Positions 27,701 through 33,143 of a DNA stretch of 33,143 bases are shown piece by piece. The stretch's first letter is position 1; the number at the start of each line of letters is the position of its first letter. The position numbers and the translations under genes are program-made. The notes under the pieces were generated by a model. That model saw nothing but the letters and a program-made list of their open reading frames with translations. It ran no database searches and was not told where the DNA came from. This DNA comes from Mariniblastus sp. (GTDB taxonomy: Bacteria > Planctomycetota > Planctomycetia > Pirellulales > Pirellulaceae), in the NCBI GenBank assembly GCA_029247405.1, contig JAQWLH010000216.1:1-33143 (forward strand), given 5' to 3'.

Positions 27701-28802
27701 CGGCAACTCCTTGGTAAATATGTTTTTTCCAGCGGCCGAGATCTTTCCATTTCCCCAGCAGATCAAAGCAACCTTGCTGGAAAGATTTGACGCTGCCCGA
27801 TACCAACAAATCACGCTCAAAGGTGAAGACGTCTCCAAGACCATCGCAACCGGGGCACATCCCCTGTGGACTGTTGAAGCTGAACATCTGGGGCGTCGGC
27901 GGAGAAAAACTGATCGCACAGGCAGCACAAGCGTAGTCCGCTGAGTAGACGCGGTCCCCTTCGGCGGCAAATGATCGTTTGGCACGCGATTTGCGCTTCG
28001 TTTTGGTTTTTGCTTGGAGCTCATCCTCTATCGCAGCTGGAAGATTGGCTTCTGGATTGGTCGGCTTGGCTGAATCATCATCGTTATCGAGGGCGACAAT
28101 CAACGTGCCTTTACCGATTTTGAGCGCCGATTCGACGGTTTCGGACAGGCGTGCGCGAATGCCCTCTTTCGCGGTAATTCGATCAATGACGACTTCGATA
28201 TTGTGCCGTTTGGAGCGATCCAGATTAATTTCTGATCCAAGTGAGACAGTTTCACCGTCAACGCGGGCACGAACAAACCCCTTCTTCAACAACCCGGTAA
28301 ACAAGTCACGATGCTCGCCTTTTTGTTGGCGAACAACTGGAGCAAGCACATTGAACTGGGTTCCTTTTTCCAGCTGTAAAATGCTCCCGATGATTTGATC
28401 GCGTGTTTGAGCGGCAATGGGCTGATCGCACTTGGGGCAATAGCCCTGCCCGACTCGTGCATACAGGATCCGCAAAAAGTCGTAGATCTCTGTGATTGTT
28501 CCGACGGTACTTCGCGGGTTGTTCCCCGAGGACTTTTGGGAGATGGAGATCGATGGACTGAGTCCCGAAATCAAATCAACATCGGGCTTGGGCATTTGGC
28601 CAAGGAATTGGCGTGCAAAACTCGACAAGCTTTCAACGTACCGACGTTGGCCTTCCGCAAAGACGGTGTCGAACGCGAAAGAGCTTTTACCGCTACCGCT
28701 AACACCCGTGAGGCAAATTAGTTGGTTGCGGGGAAGGACAAGACTGACATCGCGAAGATTATGTTCGCGAGCACCTTTAACAACGATATCCGAAGCAGGC
28801 AT
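21756..28802 (-). CDS. uvrA: Tandem (double) UvrA excinuclease subunit A with novel C-terminal extension
   Basis: UvrA is the DNA-damage-recognition ATPase of nucleotide excision repair; the usual protein is about 940 residues and works as a dimer. This one has 2348. Unit 1 (about 1-975): Walker A GVSGSGKS (33-40), LSGGES (546-551), second Walker A (699-706), zinc module Cys798/801/821/824, LSGGEAQ (888-894). Unit 2 (about 1015-1980): Walker A GPSGSGKS (1048-1055), signature LSNGEAQ (1504-1510), second Walker A GPSGCGKS (1691-1698), zinc module Cys1790/1793/1813/1816, LSGGEAQ (1880-1886). Both units keep the insertion region that binds UvrB in normal UvrA. Lys-rich linkers occur at about 262-282 and 1629-1655. 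Residues 1990-2348 are an extension outside the UvrA family. The chain resembles a covalent UvrA dimer. No frameshift is seen over 7 kb. Confidence 0.96.
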   Translation of the reverse strand: MPASDIVVKGAREHNLRDVSLVLPRNQLICLTGVSGSGKSSFAFDTVFAEGQRRYVESLSSFARQFLGQMPKPDVDLISGLSPSISISQKSSGNNPRSTVGTITEIYDFLRILYARVGQGYCPKCDQPIAAQTRDQIIGSILQLEKGTQFNVLAPVVRQQKGEHRDLFTGLLKKGFVRARVDGETVSLGSEINLDRSKRHNIEVVIDRITAKEGIRARLSETVESALKIGKGTLIVALDNDDDSAKPTNPEANLPAAIEDELQAKTKTKRKSRAKRSFAAEGDRVYSADYACAACAISFSPPTPQMFSFNSPQGMCPGCDGLGDVFTFERDLLVSGSVKSFQQGCFDLLGKWKDLGRWKKHIYQGVADTYEREHELEKGTMLETAWEDLTEEQQDVWLYGTGDLNITFTWRGGSSPMKYGGKFAGIVSELDEKYRNTNGASRIRKLEEYMAEVSCIECEGDRLNEQARHFRLATSSERFAENPSLSLPQVCDLSIADAHEFFSGLILDDIKQLVATEPLKEIRNRLGFLLNVGLDYLMLNRTAPTLSGGESQRIRLAGQIGAGLVGVLYILDEPSIGLHSRDNDRLVETLQHLRDLGNTVVVVEHDEDTMRAADYLIDFGPGPGVRGGEVVVEGHPSEIIKSKKSLTARYLSGDLEIKIPETRREFDTDRVFRIKGARHNNLKNIDVEIPLGKFVCVTGVSGSGKSSLVNDIVKEELREILNGGISEAGEFDELQNVDLMDKMIAIDQSPIGRTPRSNPGTYIKLFDEIRKLYTQLPEAKTRGYPPGRFSFNVKGGRCEACEGNGSNKLEMDFLADVWVTCPVCNGERFNRETLQVKFRGKSIADVLNMDIQEAMTFFENIPKVFSKLQTLHAVGLDYLKIGQPSPTLSGGEAQRIKLARELVKRSTGKTLYLLDEPTTGLHFADISMLLKVLQNFVDAGNTVLVVEHNLDVIKTADWIIDIGPEGGSGGGLVVCAGTPETVAQCDESYTGRALKKALAAKPEIIKPQNKKNKQPVQATEIKVRGAEQHSLRSIDVDIARDKMTVFCGPSGSGKSSLAMDTIYAEGQRRYVESLSSYARQFVNQLEKPKVEHIEGLSPAIAIEQKNLGSTPRSTVGTVTEVYDYLRILMARLGTPYCPDCDLAIGTQTSDNIVDKLLNYEEGTRLLLMAPISLDTNQTYEQLWEEIRTNGYIRVRVDNVTYGIDEVPLINRRSRHLIEIVIDRLVIKQASRSRIADSVESALAIGKGIIHVAETNEKIPEQHWRTVKHSQHLSCSCCGRSFDALTPHNYSFNSKLGWCPDCEGIGVQTGADPAAIMNDAELSLADGAISLWPNINSNISKAMLESWTNGTGIPIDVPFNQLEARHRRMVFYGSADRWFSVTNSKGETKFSFQYKGVYPTMEEASRLSAQLRQRMQSLIGEVECGCCGGSRLRDDASAVRFRDMTIDGICRLPLGLLTKTLKKWKLDPREKKIAGELIREIKGRVDFLNDVGLEYITINRTAASLSNGEAQRIRLASQLGSGLCGVLYVLDEPTIGLHPRDNTRLLKALHRLRDLGNTMIVVEHDREVIENSDAVCDFGPKAGSGGGEIVASGSPETVAKNKGSVTGPYLSRKKAIPIPSNRRPALSLDLPKPAKASKKKATQKKVTKKKSAKKPAAPMQLATTLDVVGARHNNLKDIEVKFPLETLSVVTGPSGCGKSSLVNDILFKALSRRLHRSTQTPGAHKGIRGIEHINKVIRVDQTPLGNSPSSNPATYTGAFDAIRELFAHLPDSKIRGYTARRFSFNVPGGRCEECFGNGHICIEMHFLPDVWVPCETCKGQRYNSETLAVRYNGKSIDDVLKMSCGEAVKLFHNIPKIRRILQTLCDVGLDYVTLGQSAPTLSGGEAQRVKLSAELARPDTGRTMYLLDEPTTGLHFDDLQKLLDVIQRLIDVGNTVVLIEHNLDMIKAADWVIDLGPEAGAGGGQIVTQGTPEMVVEYAKEALAAASKTGKSKAGMPRSWTGEAMIEVLESDPYKERKVYDPAKDDRWKKGDMDIEDVGAAAKMPWEADGRLWHSKDRVGRGGETVHWDGEILTKVVDYIQQHQGLSETNWNERSVVEINGTKKSQGSFFHALTGDPWFLKMKFRVRPKTFKRDELVQQIPLLRPNDLEDIPVYGNTPRVKLTNTKGSWQEIEIRANNMAEIDIPGFWEFLDDALDSFRNKPEQNKAKVEDESPWAKLGSKWHLMRKGFTPGQKIKWQPEVLEMLQEVIQKAAPDSQFLWNNKQVVHVYLPQQKHPWVSIQTKKPDGVWLEVAGPKDSVEVGRVADIGEAPTVTTKDDLDLLRMSFIDVEQVGQKLENFLSEHAKSLPA
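21783..22166 (-). repeat. UvrA C-terminal extension, domain copy B
   Basis: Residues 2213-2340. Anchors are Pro2213-Trp2214, Trp2221-His2222, Trp2236 and Trp2259. The Trp spacing of 7, 15 and 23 residues is identical to copy A. This is repetition at the protein level; the DNA copies have diverged. Confidence 0.75.
22224..22673 (-). repeat. UvrA C-terminal extension, domain copy A
   Basis: Residues 2044-2193. Anchors are Pro2044-Trp2045, Trp2052-His2053, Trp2067 and Trp2090, followed by a DPWF segment (Trp2117) that corresponds to HPWV (Trp2276) of copy B. I do not recognise the domain family. Confidence 0.75.
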
Positions 28803-29486
28803 TGAGGCGACGTTTGGGTTTGGTCATGAATTTCGAACCACACATTCTACGCCTGTCACCAAAAATGCCCAACAGCCAACCGGGCCAAGTTCTCACAATC
28901 CCGCAACTGTTTTTCGCGCGTTTGATCTTGACAAGGCTGAGGGAACAAGTTTTGAAAAACGTTGATTGTTAGTGGGGAGGCAATGTCAGAGACAGAAGCT
29001 CTCGGTGGATCGCTATGAGAAAGCGATAACAACTGAGTGGGAGGTTGAAGCAAGCAAGAAACTTTTACTCGAACATAGGGCCGTGCCAAATTTCTTGTCT
29101 CTCATCAACAATCTGTAAAGACGAAGCGTTTAACCGTTGAGAGCGTCGGTTTTTCACCTGTAATTCAAGGCTGATCATCCGATATTTGACATCTGCCTAG
29201 CAACCTTCGATTCATCCGTGACGAGAGTTTGGGGTGTTTTCGGGTATCTATGACTTTGCCAAGTTCCTGCCCAAGTGCTTGGTCGGAACGGTTGAACGAT
29301 GATTCAAGCAGCCAAGCGAGATATCTCTGAAGGAAATCGGCCAGCGGGTGTCAGATTCCATGGGATGGATGGTTCACCGACTTTTGGTGTTGAAGATTAC
29401 ATCAAGCCAGTAGGACGAATCGTTTGTTGCAAGAACGAATCCAATGACGGCTTTGCGCGACTGCAGGGTGGTCCGTGGCGATGCGA
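28803..29486. other. Intergenic region upstream of uvrA
   Basis: About 680 bases between the uvrA start and the end of the acyltransferase gene. It holds a candidate uvrA promoter (28844-28872) and small hairpins (ATCGCT / AGCGAT at 29009-29027; AACCG / CGGTT at 29132-29151). Open frames here lack family patterns, and no tRNA-like cloverleaf or LexA-type box was found by eye. It is the longest gene-free stretch of the window. Confidence 0.45.
28844..28872 (-). promoter_or_regulatory. Candidate sigma-70-type promoter of uvrA
   Basis: TTGGGC and TAGAAT on the minus strand are separated by exactly 17 nt. The predicted transcript start is about 35 nt before the uvrA ATG. The -10 matches 5 of 6 consensus positions and the -35 only 3 of 6. 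Confidence 0.4.
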
Positions 29487-30716
29487 TCAATAGATGCCTT
29501 GCCTGCCTTCGTAAATTCGAGATTCTTTTTGCAATTCGAGAAGCATTGAGTTTAAGCTTGTTCTGATCTCGGTGATGAGCGGATCGGATTCAGCGTTTCT
29601 GTCTCGTTTGGTTGGCACCTCGATCGCTTCGCCGACATCGAGCACGACTTTAAGATTACCGTGGATCCGGCAATGGACAAATAAATCCTCTTCGAATTTT
29701 TCGATCGTCTCCAAAATTCGATCAACTGACCTTTGCTCGGTAACATATTTCTCTGGGTAGCAGTCAATTTGCTGGGCAAGATAGGTTTTCTCGAGATGTT
29801 TCCAACGGCGAAGCTTTTCTTCTGGGGTAACTTCGTTGCGGCTCATTTCTGGAAAGATCTTCATCCTCAAGTTTTTGACGCGAGTCTGAATGCCGCCTTT
29901 CGCAACAGCGCCCAGCCATTCTTCTTCGAGCGGCGCGAGTAGGTGATTGACCATATGAGTTTGACGTTCTCGCAGCGGTGTTCCGTGCGGGAGACGAACA
30001 TGATGCTCGAGTTCCTTGAGTGTCAGCATGGCGTCACCAATTTTGACAATCCGGTCGATCAGCGGGACCGTCAAGTCGGGTTTCCAAGTAAGTTGTTTTT
30101 CGACTTTTTGTAAAACATCTTGGGCAACTTTTTCGATGTCACCCTGGTAAAAGTATTTGATGCAGATCGGATGAGTGACGACCTTGCCACCTTCTTTGGC
30201 TTTTCTTTTGGCTGCGGTGCGAGCGATAAATGCTGGCCCTTCCATGAATGCCATCAGTTGGTCATTTGTTCGGCTGGTCGTTCCGGATGGAAAGATCAAT
30301 AAGGGCCGCTCTGCATTGACCAAAACGTTGATTGCGTAATCGACTGCTTTGCGATCCAACCCCTCGCGGTTGACACTGAACGCCCCCATTAAACGCACCA
30401 TAAAACTAGTGAAAGCCGTCTGGTTGAAAAGGTGCCAACTGGCCATCGAATACATCGACATCGGTGTTTCTTGACACAGATGGTACATCGCGATTGGGTC
30501 AGCGGTTCGGGGGTGATTGGGGGTGAGCATGACGCCGTGTTTGGCAGCAAGCGATGCTCGAAGCCTGTTGACGTTCCTGCATTCGTGCGCGACGACGCCG
30601 TGGTTTTTGCGTAAAAGGCCTTTGAATTTACCAAATTTGGTTAGCAATCGCTGTGGCCAGTGCCAAGTAAACGGGGGGACGAACTTGTACGGCTTTTCAA
30701 TCAGAATCTTTTGCAT
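29487..30716 (-). CDS. PlsC-like 1-acyl-glycerol-3-phosphate acyltransferase family protein
   Basis: Family: glycerolipid acyltransferases that transfer acyl chains to lysophosphatidate or related lipids at the membrane. Motif I NHx4D is present as NHPRTADP (His68, Asp73). The motif with NREG is seen in FSVNREGLDRKAVD (113-126). The motif usually written FPEGT is FPSGT here (142-146), with Ser144 replacing the Glu that helps bind the glycerol phosphate. The remaining 200 residues are charged and helical, longer than a minimal PlsC (about 240 aa). No clear membrane helix is seen except weak amphipathic parts. AAGG lies 7-10 nt before the ATG. The acyl acceptor may therefore differ from lysophosphatidate. 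It is upstream of uvrA on the same strand but 680 bp away. Confidence 0.86.
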   Translation of the reverse strand: MQKILIEKPYKFVPPFTWHWPQRLLTKFGKFKGLLRKNHGVVAHECRNVNRLRASLAAKHGVMLTPNHPRTADPIAMYHLCQETPMSMYSMASWHLFNQTAFTSFMVRLMGAFSVNREGLDRKAVDYAINVLVNAERPLLIFPSGTTSRTNDQLMAFMEGPAFIARTAAKRKAKEGGKVVTHPICIKYFYQGDIEKVAQDVLQKVEKQLTWKPDLTVPLIDRIVKIGDAMLTLKELEHHVRLPHGTPLRERQTHMVNHLLAPLEEEWLGAVAKGGIQTRVKNLRMKIFPEMSRNEVTPEEKLRRWKHLEKTYLAQQIDCYPEKYVTEQRSVDRILETIEKFEEDLFVHCRIHGNLKVVLDVGEAIEVPTKRDRNAESDPLITEIRTSLNSMLLELQKESRIYEGRQGIY

Positions 30717-31042
30717 GTCTTGCCTTCGAATTTACATAACCCAAAATACTGCCTTTTGAGGGCCGTTTTCGGGCGCGGGGCGATTGGCGATGAACAAGAT
30801 GTGTGGATTTGTTCTGTGTTTTAGTGATTGCGGTAGAGTTTCTTACACTCAATGGTGGGTTGGGTGAGTGTCCGTGATCGCGACCTGCATAGCATGCGGT
30901 TGAGATGCAGCGTGGTGTGACATTATCAAAAGTAGCGTGGGGATGCCCCAAGGAATTTTCAACGTAAAAAGACGACCAGCAAACGGATAGGTCACCGCCC
31001 GGGCGCGTCAGCATTTCGCGATAGAACTCATGCGGGCGATTA
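30717..31042 (-). other. Intergenic region between the PQQ-propeller and PlsC-like genes
   Basis: About 325 bases. A small hairpin TGGGG / CCCCA (30938-30950) followed on the minus strand by CTACTTTTG may weakly terminate the propeller gene. An open minus-strand frame across this region overlaps the propeller gene end in another frame and has no recognisable pattern. Nothing else is seen. Confidence 0.4.
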
Positions 31043-32326
31043 CTATTTTTCGTTGAGGTTGTAACAGTGAATGATTTCTTGATCGCGGACATAAAGTTTG
31101 CCGTCCGAAACGACCGGGTGTACCCATATTTTGCCTCTCGAAGATCGCCGTTTCGTTTGCGGGCTGATTTTAAACGAGCTGATGATCGAATGAGATTCGT
31201 GATCTGCCTTGATCAGTAGGACTCTGCCACCGCTTTCCTCGACGTGAATGAACATGCCGTCTGCATAAGTCACCGCACCTTTGCGAATCGCTCGGTCGCT
31301 CCAAGCAAGTTCGCCATCATCTTTGTTTTGACAGACCCAGGATTTTGAACTTGAGCCATAAAAATAATCGCCAATTTGAATCACGCCGCCATGATGATTC
31401 TGCATTACTTTGGAGCTCCAGATATCTTTGGCTTGCTCGTTAGCGACATCTACGAGTTTGGAGCCAACACCGTAGCCACTGGTGATATAGACTTTACCCT
31501 TATCCACGATCGGAGATGGGATGACAGCGGTGCGTCCTGGCCAGTCTGATTGCCATATTAATTCGCCCGATTCAGCATCGACGCCGACAACTGCAAGGAC
31601 CGTTAGTTGGACATAAATTGGTCGCATGTTTAATTCAACTGGAACGATTGAAGAGTAATGCGCGCCCGCTGGCCCTGACTGATTTCCGTTTTCAAGCATT
31701 TTGGTGATCGGTTTGGATTGCCAAATCTTTTTGCCTGATATTTTGTCGAGGGCGAGCATTGTCCCTTTTTTGCCGCCTGGGGTGCACACGACTTTGCCGC
31801 CGTCGACAAGTGGAGATTCTGAATATCCCCAATTGGGAACCCGTCCTCCGAAATCTGACATTTTAACGGACCAAATCTTTTTTCCGTCCGCCTTTTGCAA
31901 GCAGCTCAGTTCGCCGCTGGCAGCCATGAAGTAGACATTTTCTCCGTCAACGCTGGGAGTGCTTCGTGGGCCATCGCCCCACGCATTACGAAATTTGGTG
32001 CCGATGGTTTTTCGCCAAATCTCGGTTCCATCTTCGGCGTTGAGGCATAGCGCAAATTCTTTGTTGTCTTCCAGCCCCATCGTGAAGAGTTGGTCGCCGA
32101 CAATAGCGAACCCCGAATAACCTAGCCCCGCCTCTTGATTCACCCATAACTGTTCAGGGCCATCCGCTGGCCATGTTTTAAGCAACCCCGTTTCAGATGA
32201 AATGTCGTTCCGGTTGGGGCCTCGCCATTGGGGCCAATCGTCAAACCCCGAAGCACTGGTGACGCAAGCCAAGGCAATGGTGAGAAGCAATACGATTGGC
32301 ATTCTTTTTGCAAGCAAATCATTCAT
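31043..32326 (-). CDS. Secreted PQQ-like beta-propeller repeat protein
   Basis: A signal peptide (residues 1-27; RMPIVLLLTIALACVTSASG) precedes a characteristic planctomycete start, DDWPQWRGPNRNDIS. The rest is a propeller of repeated blades with the pattern A-x-D-G-x-x-x-W: CLNAEDGTEIWRKTIG, CLQKADGKKIWSVKM, ALDKISGKKIWQSKP, GVDAESGELIWQSDW, and NKDDGELAWSDRAI. Such proteins are usually non-catalytic scaffolds or BamB-like envelope proteins, not PQQ enzymes, because the PQQ-binding catalytic residues are not evident. An internal ATG at residue 9 is an alternative start directly before the hydrophobic core of the signal. Function unknown; cell-envelope location is inferred. Confidence 0.92.
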   Translation of the reverse strand: MNDLLAKRMPIVLLLTIALACVTSASGFDDWPQWRGPNRNDISSETGLLKTWPADGPEQLWVNQEAGLGYSGFAIVGDQLFTMGLEDNKEFALCLNAEDGTEIWRKTIGTKFRNAWGDGPRSTPSVDGENVYFMAASGELSCLQKADGKKIWSVKMSDFGGRVPNWGYSESPLVDGGKVVCTPGGKKGTMLALDKISGKKIWQSKPITKMLENGNQSGPAGAHYSSIVPVELNMRPIYVQLTVLAVVGVDAESGELIWQSDWPGRTAVIPSPIVDKGKVYITSGYGVGSKLVDVANEQAKDIWSSKVMQNHHGGVIQIGDYFYGSSSKSWVCQNKDDGELAWSDRAIRKGAVTYADGMFIHVEESGGRVLLIKADHESHSIISSFKISPQTKRRSSRGKIWVHPVVSDGKLYVRDQEIIHCYNLNEK

Positions 32327-32587
32327 TTGGACGAACCGTTAGACAGAGAGTAAGACTTTTTAAAACAGGGGCATTCATCGCTCAGGCCATTGTTTTAGTC
32401 TTTGTTGAGCAGTTTTCAAGTTCGTTAGTTGACGAAAAAAACTGCATCCCCGAGAACGAGATAGTTCAGCCGGATTAAGAGAGAGGGCAAAGCGGAGATT
32501 CTGAAGCAGATGAGTGAAAAGTTTTAGAAGAAATTGGATGCTTTTTGGGTGAGCGGCGTTGGGTTGGCGTCGTCAGGGCTTCGCATT

Positions 32588-33143
32588 TCAACTAAAAGTC
32601 GTTTGCGAGGGCAGCATCTCGGTAAAATCCTCAGACTCTTGTGCCCGTTCGCACAAGTCTTGAAATTGGCTTCGTACGTCGTCGTCGGTCAGTTGGAGTT
32701 GACTTCGCGAAATCGCTTCGAACTTATCCTCGTGACGTAGGAAGACGCTCACAATTTCTGGATCGAAGTGCGATCCCGATCCGCTGAGGATAATTGATTT
32801 GCTTTCGAAGTGGCTCAGCGGTTTTTTGTAGGGACGTTTGGATGTCAGTGCGTCATAAACATCTGCGACGGCGACAATCCTCGCGACCAGTGGAATCTCA
32901 TGATCCTTAAGGCCGTGAGGGTAGCCCTCTCCATTCCACTTTTCGTGGTGGTAGTAGGCAACTTGTTGGGCCGTGTGCATGAACGCGTTGTTGTACCCGA
33001 GTCGAGACTGGATTGCTTCAAGGCACTCTCCACCAATGAGAGTGTGAAGTTCCATCACTTCTCGTTCTTCTCGGGTTAAACTTCCTGGCTTGAGGAGAAT
33101 GGAATCTGGGATACCAACTTTGCCAATGTCATGAAGCGAAGAG
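32588..33143 (-). CDS. HD-GYP domain phosphodiesterase, C-terminal part (cut by window edge)
   Basis: The frame continues to the right edge; the upstream codons read SSLHDIGKVGIPDSILLKPG (split with 33143 in the first partial codon), so the ATG at 33058 is internal. The HD pair in HDIGK and the GYP signature HHEKWNGEGYPHGL identify the HD-GYP family, which hydrolyses cyclic-di-GMP. Further conserved parts are IVAVADVYDALTSKRPYKKP and GSGSHFDPEIVSVFL. About 80 residues of unrelated sequence follow the domain, with no further motif. The N-terminal sensor (often a response-regulator receiver or GAF) lies outside the window. A link with the PQQ-propeller gene is not evident; 261 bp separate them. 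Confidence 0.93.
   Translation of the reverse strand, partial: SSLHDIGKVGIPDSILLKPGSLTREEREVMELHTLIGGECLEAIQSRLGYNNAFMHTAQQVAYYHHEKWNGEGYPHGLKDHEIPLVARIVAVADVYDALTSKRPYKKPLSHFESKSIILSGSGSHFDPEIVSVFLRHEDKFEAISRSQLQLTDDDVRSQFQDLCERAQESEDFTEMLPSQTTFS

Noticed and set aside
21756-28802. Many long antisense open frames opposite uvrA
   Set aside because: They are shadows of a strongly coding sequence; none shows a domain or a start with a ribosome binding site.
28838-28880. CTGT...ACAG symmetry near the uvrA promoter, as a possible LexA (SOS) box
   Set aside because: The spacing between the half-sites is 15 nt, not the 8 nt of the E. coli-type box, and no GAAC-N4-GTTC box is present.
29299-29493. 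Small plus-strand open frame upstream of uvrA
   Set aside because: It has no recognisable motif, no ribosome binding site, and its end overlaps the acyltransferase stop in the opposite direction.
30697-31092. Minus-strand open frame of 131 codons between the propeller and PlsC-like genes
   Set aside because: It overlaps both neighbours in other frames, has low-complexity composition, and no recognisable motif.

Overview
The window looks like a chromosomal segment of a member of the Planctomycetota, most likely the Pirellulales / Rhodopirellula group. The evidence is the combination of protein families: a secreted DUF1080 (3-keto-disaccharide hydrolase-like) protein, a secreted PQQ-type beta-propeller beginning with a DWPQWRGPNR motif, a CBM9-like protein, a BRCT-MerR-TPR fusion, a tandem double UvrA, several GTG/TTG starts, and few clear Shine-Dalgarno sites. 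This assignment is inference from gene content; no marker gene such as rRNA is present. I found no tRNA, rRNA, CRISPR array, insertion sequence or phage gene. The DNA reads as core plus lineage-specific chromosome, not as a mobile island.

Layout. 1-480 (-) is the N-terminus of a fatty acyl-AMP ligase-like enzyme running off the left edge. 963-1172 (+) is a tiny Cys-pair / membrane-helix protein. 1255-1830 (-) is an unknown protein. 2008-3030 (-) is glycolytic GAPDH with a clear intrinsic terminator. A (+) block follows: a SAM methyltransferase, a small TPR protein and the BRCT-MerR-TPR protein (3081-6099). At 6514-6864 (-) there is an HExxH protein whose N-terminus looks broken. A second (+) block holds an outer-membrane-like protein, a DUF389 membrane protein, the DUF1080 protein with duplicated C-terminal tail and a strong terminator, and a condensation / wax-ester-synthase-like acyltransferase (7108-13725).

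From 13978 onward everything is on the minus strand: lysA; the compact operon phoH - pgpH-like HD phosphodiesterase - ybeY - CBS/CorC membrane protein (20555 to 15438); a CBM9-like protein; a 2348-residue UvrA; a PlsC-like acyltransferase; the PQQ-propeller protein; and an HD-GYP phosphodiesterase running off the right edge.

Functional themes. The phoH-pgpH-ybeY-corC cluster combines an RNA-associated ATPase, a probable cyclic-dinucleotide phosphodiesterase, the 16S rRNA maturation endonuclease and a cation/CBS membrane protein. Three proteins handle acyl groups (FAAL-like, condensation-like, PlsC-like), but they are scattered, not clustered. The most unusual object is the giant UvrA: two complete UvrA units in one chain, one degenerate ABC signature, lysine-rich linkers, and a ~360-residue C-terminal extension that I read as two copies of an unrecognised tryptophan-rich domain with identical Trp spacing.
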